Source of the DNA: Ceratorhiza oryzae-sativae
Taxonomy: Eukaryota > Basidiomycota > Agaricomycetes > Cantharellales > Ceratobasidiaceae
Assembly: GCA_030998015.1 (NCBI GenBank)
Contig: JARWMV010000050.1
Location: 1 to 64,000, forward strand
DNA: 64,000 nucleotides
Direction: 5' to 3'
Shown here one piece after another: positions 1 through 7,673 of this stretch; the first letter of the stretch is position 1, and every line of letters starts with the position of its first letter. Below the pieces are notes generated by a model, which was not told where the DNA came from, searched no databases, and saw only the letters and a list, made by a program, of their open reading frames with translations. Position numbers and translations under genes: made by a program.

Positions 1-118
1 AATGCCTCAAGGCATCTAAGAAGTCTTAACCCTTTCCTGAAAATCAGTCCAAGAACAACACATGATTTCTCTGTTGTTTGTTTACTGACAAAATCATTTT
101 GTAGATATAAATCGGCTA

Positions 119-897
119 TGTCGTGACCCTCTGGAGGCTCCCTTGTGGAGCACTTAAGTAGTGGCTGCGTTGACGGTTTGGTGCTATGCAGTATGTATTG
201 AGTGTTCTAGTTACAGTGTTTGCTATGGTCTATGGTGGTTGACGAGATAAAGCAAGCTGAGGTGTCCAGTCTTGCTTTATCCTCCTTATATACCTGTGGC
301 TGCGGTGGCTGCGGACGTATTTATCTAAGCACACTCCGCAGTAGGTGTAGGTTATGTATAGTACTATGGGTTAGGTAATTGTTTGTCTTAAGTTTGTGCG
401 GCTCCGAATCTTATAGAGCCGCGCGAGGTCCGAGGGTCATGTGACCTTTTTGGACTTAAGCACCCGGCGCTTAATCGCTGAATAAGCGCCAGGGTCACGT
501 GACAACTCGCTCCTCGCTCCAGGTAACATGGGAGAGAAACGCTGGAGCGAGTTCAGGGTAACCACCGGCGCTTAATCGTTAGCTAAGCGCCGAGATCACG
601 TGACAACTCGCTCCTCGCTCCAGGTAACATGGGAGAGAAACGCTGGAGCGAGTTCAGGGTAACCACCGGCGCTTAATCGATGAATAAGCGCCGAGGTCAC
701 GTGACAACTCGCTCCTCGCTCCAGGTAACATGGGAGAGAAACGCTGGAGCGAGTTCAGGGTAACCACCGGCGCTTAATCATTAGGTAAGCGCCGAGATCA
801 CGTGACCTTGTTTATGGTTTGTTCCGCTTCGGGAAAAATGCCATAAATCTGTACAATATTCGGTTGTTAGGTTATGTCTGCTAGGCGGGTCATAACA
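119..897 (+). repeat. Solo LTR, family B (779 bp)
   Basis: The segment begins TGTCGTGACC and ends GGTCATAACA. These ends are inverted repeats that differ only at one CpG-like site. It is flanked by a perfect 5-bp duplication, GGCTA at 114-118 and 898-902, the signature of an LTR integration that later lost its internal region. The first 90 bp recur at 21527-21616, also starting exactly at TG, which supports the boundary. It carries a TATATA-like site near 284-292 and the 101-bp array at 465-806. The parent element is not in the window. Confidence 0.85.
465..806. repeat. 101-bp tandem array with hairpins and CACGTG boxes
   Basis: GGCGCTTA starts at 466, 567, 668 and 769, so the period is exactly 101 bp: three full units and one partial unit. 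Each unit holds an inverted repeat GGCGCTTA/TAAGCGCC with an 8-9 nt variable centre, a CACGTG box (496, 597, 698, 799), and in the three full units a second inverted repeat ACTCGCTCC/GGAGCGAGT. The arms are invariant while the short centres differ. It lies wholly inside the solo LTR. E-box-like CACGTG is a common bHLH target; binding here is inference. Confidence 0.9.
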
Positions 898-932
898 GGC
901 TAGCATTTACCACTGGAAACACCACACCAACC

Positions 933-1414
933 ATGGCCAACCTCATTATCTTCATTGCTGTTACTCTCCCCATCGCTCTCATGGTTCTTGCCATCCTTTA
1001 CTACCTCTACAGTCTAGGAGAAGACTTTATATGGGTCGCACCTGGACAAAAGGTGGTAATGGAGTACTCCAACCTGGAGCGCACCATCACTGTGACTGGC
1101 AGAGTGGTGATCTCTCTGCCATACAAGCTGGTGTACTTCAGCAGGCAGAGGACCCTCTGGACTGTTAAGCCAGCCAACATCCTTTCCATAGCCTTGGTAA
1201 GGAATCGCAGGCAGTACAGTCCCTACAGGGGTCCAGGTAACAGAGGCATGCCCTCTGAGCTATTTATCCTGCCAGATCATCCATACTGTAAGTCCAAATC
1301 TATTTACTGGGTTTAATGCTTATAGTCCTGGACAGATCAAATGCAAGGGATGGAACAACAGCAATACTTAGGATCTTTTCTACAGCTGTAGATAAGATTA
1401 ACCAAGCTTGGTAA
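933..1414 (+). CDS. Small single-pass membrane protein, unrecognised (147 aa, 2 exons)
   Basis: I do not recognise this family. The ATG at 933 has a good context (accATGG). Residues about 4-26 form a strong hydrophobic helix (VTLPIALMVLAILYYLY), so it is probably a signal-anchored membrane protein with a basic cytosolic or lumenal part. The first reading frame closes at 1316, but a GTAAGT donor at 1288 joined to an AG at 1325 gives a 38-nt intron. The second exon (1326-1414) then reads in frame to TAA and adds FLDRSN...INQAW, so this model is preferred. A longer intron (1288-1385) would reach the same stop. The start codon is 36 bp downstream of the solo LTR, so transcription may begin in or be altered by that LTR. 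It is the first of three co-oriented genes. Confidence 0.55.
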
Positions 1415-1852
1415 GTCAGATCTTTCCTGATCATCTTATCAAGTCCACTGATCTATTTGGATCGATCACATCTAGTCCCCATCAAGAAACCTTTCCCCTT
1501 ATTTCCTCTTTAAGTCTTGTACCAGATCTTTCTGTATATAGATTTAAAGTATAAAGTTGTCTGATCCCCTAAGCAATCATCAGAATGAGTCACTGCAAAG
1601 TAATCTCAGTTGACTGCTTGGACCAATCACCAACTGTAAGGTTTAAGGACTAGACAAGAAAGATCTGGAAGGATCAGCATGTGATAACTGTACAGATAAC
1701 AGCAGAGCGCACTCTATTTGGCCAGTTACAAGCTTCTTTTGCTTGGAGTAAGCTTCCTATTGGCAACTGGATGTGAAATACATGCAGTATAAGATTTTTG
1801 TGTCGTCTCTAAGGTACTACAGCTGTATACTGCACAGTTTTACCCTCTAAAC
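1415..1852. promoter_or_regulatory. Intergenic promoter region, GATC-rich
   Basis: There is no gene here. The stretch 1330-1690 is unusually rich in GATC (about ten copies). Near the next gene there is an inverted CCAAT (CTATTGG, about 1757) and a TATA-like TATAAG at 1788-1793, 60-65 bp before the ATG at 1853. These look like a normal core promoter. Confidence 0.4.
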
Positions 1853-2688
1853 ATGTCTGACTACTCAATTGAACATCCCCAGACTCCCAGCACCCATCTG
1901 GACATTCTGGAGCGTCGCTTTATGGGCCTCAGATGGGAACGCACCAGGGTGCGATCTCAAAACAGGCAGAATAGGCGACAATCTAGAAGGGAGGGCATTG
2001 AGCCTGCCCCAGATGTGCCACTTCCAGTATACCCCAATCCAGCTCCCTCTGCCCTGTATCCTCCACTTCCAACTTATCCTTTGGAAGCTCCCAACCAAGG
2101 CCCTCATTTCGAGATTGGATGGCCAACTCCTCCCTCTCCAGGGTTGGAGCCTACCCCATTTGATCTGGTCTTGATGCATGGATGGGGCAGAAGGGATGAA
2201 AGGCCTGTGCCTCCCCCAAGGAGTGCAAGCCCTGTTGACTATGAGGAGTTCTTGGAGAGGATGGACTGGTAAGTTCTTGACTTCGATTGAGTCAAGATCT
2301 AAAGCTGATCTGTTTAGGGACTATGCACATCGGCCCCATGAGGCTTCTAGAGAGGCTTCCATACTCTCTGAAGCACCTACTGATGGGGAATATGAGTCAG
2401 GAGGAGAGCTTCCTGAATATCAGTGAGTTCGCTTCTCTTGAGTCAAGATCTAAAGTTGACTTGTTTAGACTCGCTTACCCTCCTTCCCCTTCTCCTGAGT
2501 ACCAGCCAGAATCACCATCTGACTCACTTTCTGATGGAACTGAGTCATCTGGTGACCTTCTGGTGACGGAGTTGGCCTTAGAAAGTAGGGTACAGGAGTT
2601 GAATAGGGAACTAGTGGAAGAAGTAGGGAACCTCAGAGCTGCACAGAGACGTCTGAGGGATATCATGGAGACTCATGACTTGTATTAG
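1853..2688 (+). CDS. Proline-rich protein with C-terminal coiled coil, unrecognised (246 aa, 3 exons)
   Basis: Exons are 1853-2268, 2318-2422 and 2469-2688. Both introns (49 and 46 nt) have GT-AG ends, are phase 2, and join frames that are otherwise separate, giving 246 residues. The N-terminal third has an arginine/glutamine-rich patch (RSQNRQNRRQSRRE). The middle is proline-rich with PPLP, PPSPG and PPPR motifs. Then comes an acidic Ser/Glu region, and residues about 205-240 form an amphipathic helix (LESRVQELNRELVEEVGNL) typical of a short coiled coil. No enzyme motif is visible. The two introns are near copies of each other. It lies between two other unrecognised genes in the same orientation with its own TATA, so it is probably a separate transcript. 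The function is unknown. Confidence 0.65.
2269..2468 (+). other. Pair of near-duplicate introns (2269-2317 and 2423-2468)
   Basis: Both introns share TTGAGTCAAGATCTAAAG followed by a branch-point-like TGAY and end TGTTTAG. They flank a 105-nt exon (35 codons) and both interrupt codons in phase 2. Confidence 0.8.
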
Positions 2689-2784
2689 TTTGGTCTGCTT
2701 GGAATTTATGCTATTGTCCCCCAATTCCACCTGTATGAACTTAAGGGACAATCCTATAATTCCAAAGAGCAAAGCAGGACGTCT

Positions 2785-2884
2785 CTGGGCTATAAAAACA
2801 GCCTTGGAGAGCCCTCTCTCTTCAGTGGTTCAACACCCTACCAGCTCTTAAGCACTTTTCGCCCACTATCTCTATTCTTGCACC
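2785..2884 (+). promoter_or_regulatory. Core promoter of the 2885 gene
   Basis: TATAAAAA lies at 2791-2798, 87-94 bp upstream of the ATG at 2885, preceded by ACGTCTCTGGGC. A similar GTCTCTAAG lies upstream of the 1853 gene. The 5' leader is pyrimidine-rich. Confidence 0.6.
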
Positions 2885-4023
2885 ATGCAGTCCCCTCCTA
2901 TGATGCTCAATGAGGAGCAAGCCAAGGCAGTAGCAGATTCAATTCTGCTGTCCAAGTACTTTGCTTGCCTGGCAGCCTCTATGCGCATGGGGGAAGGGCT
3001 ATATGCCTCCAGTACTTCCATCTTGGAACGAAAGTTCAGGGATGGCATTGAAATTTACTACAGTTTCAATGAAGACTGGGGCACTGATGGATGGTATGTG
3101 CATGATCAAGTAGCCCATGCCTTGGTAGATGCGCTCCTCCAAGTGCGAGATGCAGTAGGAACTTACTTGCAGAATGGGACTCTGGAAGAGGCCTACAAGT
3201 CTCATAACTTTTCAGTGGATTCACCTCTATATGCTCGCTTCAGGGAAGCTGGGATTGCCTTCCCTATAGAGCCAGTAACAGGCTTCACTGCTTGGGACTG
3301 GCAGAATCCTTTTGAATCTCTTCCTGCCCTTATTTCTGAAGTGGTTCAATTGCAGATTTGGGCCTTACAGATGGTTTGCAGCCTGCGCTGTCTGGCTATG
3401 TATGATGGCAGGGACAAGACAGCTGTCCTCCCTCCTTTCCCCTGTGCCATGATAGCAGCTGGAAAGGATTGCTTCCATCTATATCGCTCTATATTCTGCA
3501 AGAAGGGATGGTTGGAGCCCAATAAGTCTGGAGTTCCTAAGACTTGGGGAGATGATATGGTAAGCCCAATCCTACTACCCTTGGGTTAGAAGCTGACAAC
3601 CAAGGTACAGCATGTCTACTTCACTCTGAGGCAGCAATTGTCCACCAAGAAGTTTTACCAGTTCCTGGCAAGCAAGATGGAACAATTGGCTGCTGCTGGA
3701 GGGCCCAAAACTGTCCCTTGGTATGCTTAAAATCCTAGTAAATGGAAGTAGCATATCCAGCTAACCAAATGGGTTACAGGTCTTCCAACCCCAAGGATAC
3801 AGGGGTGACAGATGGTCGCCCTAGGGTTCATTTTGAAAATGAAGCTGGACCATCCCAATCTGTCTCTCTCTCTGAAGCTGATCCTGAGGCTAAAGAGTCA
3901 GATGAGGAGTCCTTCACTGTGTCTGGTGCCTCCACTCCTTCTGAACCAGCTGAACCAAGCCAGTTGGAAGAAAGGGAGTACATTTACATCAGCTCTGATG
4001 ATGAGGGATATGATTCTCTTTAA
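2885..4023 (+). CDS. Unrecognised 344-aa protein with acidic tail (3 exons)
   Basis: Exons are 2885-3559, 3605-3720 and 3780-4023. Introns are 45 nt (phase 0) and 59 nt (phase 2, with CTAAC branch site and TTACAG end). Together they give 345 codons including TAA. Residues 1-265 look globular and mostly helical, with conserved-looking tryptophans (NEDWGTDGWYVHDQ, TAWDWQNPFE) and cysteines around SLRCLAMY. The last 80 residues are acidic and Ser/Pro-rich, ending YISSDDEGYDSL, which resembles a disordered tail. I cannot assign a family. It ends 31 bp before LTR A, separated by a G7 run that could be a polypurine tract, so it may be an accessory gene at the 3' end of a retroelement. A host gene next to an insertion is equally possible. 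Confidence 0.65.
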
Positions 4024-4622
4024 TGTGAGTTGACATACCAGACTGGGGGGGCTATGTTATGGATCACTAACATTTTCTATTATTTTAGTCTGCTCTGCCA
4101 ACAAGCGATGCCTCTGTAATTAAATTGTGAAATACTTGAATTTGTATGCGCTCTGAATTGTACTATTTTCTGTTTCATTAAATAGTACAAAATTCCCGCT
4201 CTCCAACGCATATTTTATTAAGTTTTTACGATAAGATCTCAGAGAGATACAGAGGTTGCGATATTTCCTCTTATCAGGAGATATTGATTACAACATCGCA
4301 CCGCTCATATCTCGGTAACCGCTTACGCTATCAAAGCGATCTTGTGCTCTATCGATAGCCAATCTTCGGCGGTATCTGCTGCCCGAAGATCGTCGCGATC
4401 CACCGGATCCTCGCGCCGGAATGGCCCAAAGATCATTAGAATCTTACTGGACCATCAATCAAGATCTAATGACTCCAGTGAGTCAGGAGAGCTTCCCAAA
4501 TTGATCCAGAAGCTTCTCTGACTCACTTTATGACTCACTGAGATGTAGCCTCCATTCATTACATGTATATACTATGATAATATGATCTACAAGCCAATAG
4601 CAGGTCTCAGATGCATCAATGC

Positions 4623-4996
4623 TGTCACGAACTGACACGCATACATCCACTTTACAATATTTTCTTGATTTACTACATTTTAGGAGACCATCTTCAAACA
4701 TACTTGCCATTTATGGTATATCTGTGTCATGTGATTCAGGGAATGTTCCGGACCAGTAACCAAGATGTATTTCAACTCTGATGTGAAATTCCGCAGTTCC
4801 GCAGTCGCTTCTACTGCTTCTATCTCTTATCTGTCGTGACTCACTGTACAGACTTGTTTGTTATGATGTGGCTCGTACTATGTATATAAACCAGGTCAAG
4901 TTCGCAGAGGACTCCTCAAGAACTTGACCTCTTGTCGAATACAAGTTCTTTATTTCTCTTACTATTTCCTTGTTGCCTGACTTGTCGTCGTCGACA
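4623..4996 (+). repeat. Gypsy-1 5' LTR
   Basis: 374 bp, TG...CA ends. TATATAAA lies at 4883-4890, about 33 bp before the segment TCAAGAACTTGACCT (4916-4930) that pairs with the primer-binding region. A family solo copy is at 23608-23982. Confidence 0.95.
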
Positions 4997-5013
4997 TCAG
5001 GTCAAGTTCTTGA
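4883..5013 (+). promoter_or_regulatory. TATA box, predicted transcript 5' end and self-priming binding site
   Basis: TATATAAA (4883-4890) places the start of transcription near 4911-4920. The 15-mer TCAAGAACTTGACCT (4916-4930) is the exact reverse complement of AGGTCAAGTTCTTGA (4999-5013), two bases after the LTR. That is the arrangement used by Tf1-type elements, whose RNA 5' end folds back to prime minus-strand DNA. Confidence 0.75.
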
Positions 5014-5317
5014 CAATTGTAAGTCTCAGTGTCGTCTGGGATACGTTCGGAACGCCGTTGGCGTCATCTCGAGATAACTCCTCATTGCCTTCCCCAATCC
5101 CACTCCACCTATCCACAGTCACGAGATATCGTTGCCCTATACGCGCCTCTGTGAAACCTTGCATAGCCAGGTCCCTCACACGTCGTAACAAGCTTCGGTT
5201 CTCTAATCTCTTTCGTCAATAAGAGGTGGGGTCGCTCATTGCCCTTAAGTAGCTGAGCAACGGAGGTCACCTTCCTATTCCCATAGACTCGGGACAGGGT
5301 CTATTTTTCCTTTTATC

Positions 5318-6258
5318 TTGCTCTTGCTCGAGTACGTCTCTGACGGAACGCACAGCCCTCAAGTGGCACAACCTTTTACAGAAGATCAGCGCTGCTGTCA
5401 GTGTGGGTGGTTCGGACACCTATCGATCCACTGCTTCACCCTCAACTCGGTCGAAAGTATCCTTGAAGAAGCAGGGCACATCGATTTTAACCGAGTAGTA
5501 ATTATCAAAGTCCACCCCCAGAGAGTCGGACGTGCCCAACAAGCCTTCGTCACTGAGCCAGGTGCCCCTGAGTGCAAGATCTGCCGTCGGCCAAACGAAG
5601 CCACCTTCCCCGCGCGCTGCCCTTATTGTCCTAAGAAGGACAAATTCCTTTATTACTACACCATCCCTCGCAACCAACTCTAAGCTGGAGAACCTTGGTC
5701 AACAGCTTCTTCGTCACCTGTTAAACACTATCAAAAACTTCCAAGACAGGTACCGTTACTATCGGAATAAGTACGAAGAAACCCGTGAAAAACTTCACGA
5801 AGCCAAGGCCTGTTGCGCATACTTAACTGAGCATTTGCGCGAACACCAGGAGGACTACCTATCCCTCCTCCAAGACCATCTCAGACTAGAAGCTATAGTC
5901 CAAGAAACAGTTGAACCCCACGAGTACACCTTCCCCGTCTTCTCAACGCTGTCAGACCTTCCTCACCCCACCTTTCTAAGTGGCACGGGCTTGCCAATTC
6001 AGGAAGAAACATCCTTTCCAGCAGCCCAAGCCAATCCTCCCCAAGGAGACACTCCTGCGGGATCAAACTAAATTGAAGAGGGTGGAGTGCCCATACCGTT
6101 GCCAAGACACCAAAAGTTGGGACTTGGACGATACCTGGCTAAGGTTTGCGGGGATCAGAAACTTCGAAATTTATAGACTCGTGCGGGGGAAAGAAATCCT
6201 ATATTACCAAAACAATTCCCAATTCCCTGTACTTCCTTACCGTCTCCGTCGCCTTTAA
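5318..6258 (+). CDS. Pre-gag zinc-knuckle/coiled-coil reading frames, three overlapping frames
   Basis: Three frames follow each other between the leader and gag. Frame A (5318-5683) has a CX2CX4HX4C knuckle (CCQCGWFGHLSIHC) and a second Cys cluster CKIC...CPYC. Frame B (from 5682 to 6071) is strongly helical (YYRNKYEETREKLHEAK). Frame C (from 6070 to 6258) has WDLDDTWLRFAGIR. A ends in CTC TAA and B in AAC TAA; in both cases skipping the T of TAA enters the next coding frame directly. The product may be one protein made by two +1 shifts, or a frame damaged by two indels; no splice pair joining them in phase was found. An extra zinc-knuckle frame ahead of gag is not usual for this clade. The function is unknown. 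Confidence 0.45.
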
Positions 6259-6281
6259 AATTCCATCAAACCTTCTCTGAA

Positions 6282-7673
6282 ATGGCGTCACAACCCCCTG
6301 CCCCTGCTTGGGCGAATATGTCTGATGAAGATAAGGTTATCTATATGCTTCGATCAATGGACGAATTGCGAGAGCGAACCAATAATCTCCAAAATGATAT
6401 TGGGGACGTCGAACACAATAATAAAACCTACACAGATTCACTCGAGGCCAAGCTTACCACGAATCAGACGAAAATAGATGCGGACATGGCCGGACTAGCC
6501 ACCAATGTCAACAACTTAGTGGGAATGTTAGCCATTCTCCAAACTACTATCACGCGCATTGAAGCGCAAATCAACACCACCATGGGTGGCTCAGGCACTA
6601 CTCAAGTACTAGCTCCCACGGGTACAGTCCAACCACAACCAGCAGCACCTGCTCCCTCTGGAGGATCGACTGCAAAGGTTAAGATGGCTGCCCCTCAAAA
6701 ATTTGATGGCACCAAACGGGAAGACGCCATCTCATTCAGAATCGCCTGTGCCCGATATATCAATACAAATATGAGTGGACACTCGGCCGACCAAGTGGTT
6801 GCCTTCATCACCTCTTATCTCAAAGGGTCAGCAGCTGAATGGGTTAACTCATATGAAGAATTCGAAATTCTCAACCCTGGAACTGCGATCCCCTGGCTCC
6901 ACAATGCCAATTTATTCTGGCAAGAATTTACTACCCGATATGGAGATCTGAACCGCACCGAAAATAACCGCGACAAGTGGCGGAAGTTGAAACAATCCAA
7001 GATGGTTCAGGACTACCTCACCCTATTCAACTTATATTCCACAGGCCTCAACTACAACGATGCCGCCATGCGTGATCAGTTCTATGATGGCCTGTCGTCA
7101 GACATAACGGATAGCATGGTGGCCCAAAACTATGATCCCCGCACAAAAACATTTGCCCAGCTCACACAGCAGGCCCTTGAAATTGACCGCCACCTCATTT
7201 CCTTTGGTAGCAAGAGGGCGTCTCATGGGGGTAATAAGTCCAGCAGCAACAATGCTTCGACTAGCAGGCCCACAAATAACCCCCAAAGCGCTCCCCAAAA
7301 GGAGAAGTTCAAGAATGGGGAACGCATATACAAGATTAAGGATGGCAGGGCTGTAAAAGGTCAAATTATAGCCATTGGCCCCAATGCAAAGGGCTTCACA
7401 GTTCCAACTGTTTGTTACAATGGCAGTAATACCAACGTACAAGAATCCTTCAAGGACATAAAGAAGGATAACCATCCGCTGGCGGCCCCAAAGGCAAAGG
7501 ATCCAGACGCAATGGATCTGGATAGCGCAGGAAAAGGAAAGGGGACGAATACCTGCTATAACTGTGGAGGACGGGGTCATATTGCAGCCAAATGCCCCTC
7601 AGCTAAGATGTCAGGATACGAGGCAGTGGTTGAGGATGTAGAAACAACTGACGATGAGTCGGTAAAAGAATGA
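6282..7673 (+). CDS. gag: Gypsy-1 Gag (463 aa)
   Basis: Nucleocapsid/capsid precursor. The N-terminus is a long coiled coil (about residues 15-110). After a Pro/Gln linker comes the retrotransposon capsid domain (about 140-310; QKFDGTKREDAISFRIAC, SYLKGSAAEWVNSYEEF). A basic Ser/Asn linker follows, then one CCHC zinc knuckle CYNCGGRGHIAAKC at residues 425-438 for RNA binding. No stop or frameshift is seen. The stop codon overlaps the pol start as ATGA (7670-7673), so pol could be made by termination-reinitiation or a -1 shift. Confidence 0.95.
   Translation: MASQPPAPAWANMSDEDKVIYMLRSMDELRERTNNLQNDIGDVEHNNKTYTDSLEAKLTTNQTKIDADMAGLATNVNNLVGMLAILQTTITRIEAQINTTMGGSGTTQVLAPTGTVQPQPAAPAPSGGSTAKVKMAAPQKFDGTKREDAISFRIACARYINTNMSGHSADQVVAFITSYLKGSAAEWVNSYEEFEILNPGTAIPWLHNANLFWQEFTTRYGDLNRTENNRDKWRKLKQSKMVQDYLTLFNLYSTGLNYNDAAMRDQFYDGLSSDITDSMVAQNYDPRTKTFAQLTQQALEIDRHLISFGSKRASHGGNKSSSNNASTSRPTNNPQSAPQKEKFKNGERIYKIKDGRAVKGQIIAIGPNAKGFTVPTVCYNGSNTNVQESFKDIKKDNHPLAAPKAKDPDAMDLDSAGKGKGTNTCYNCGGRGHIAAKCPSAKMSGYEAVVEDVETTDDESVKE

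Noticed and set aside
4050..4054. GGCTA before LTR A as partner of GGCTA at 114-118 for one large element
   Set aside because: GGCTA also occurs directly after LTR B at 898-902, which gives a complete solo-LTR explanation; the third copy is probably chance.
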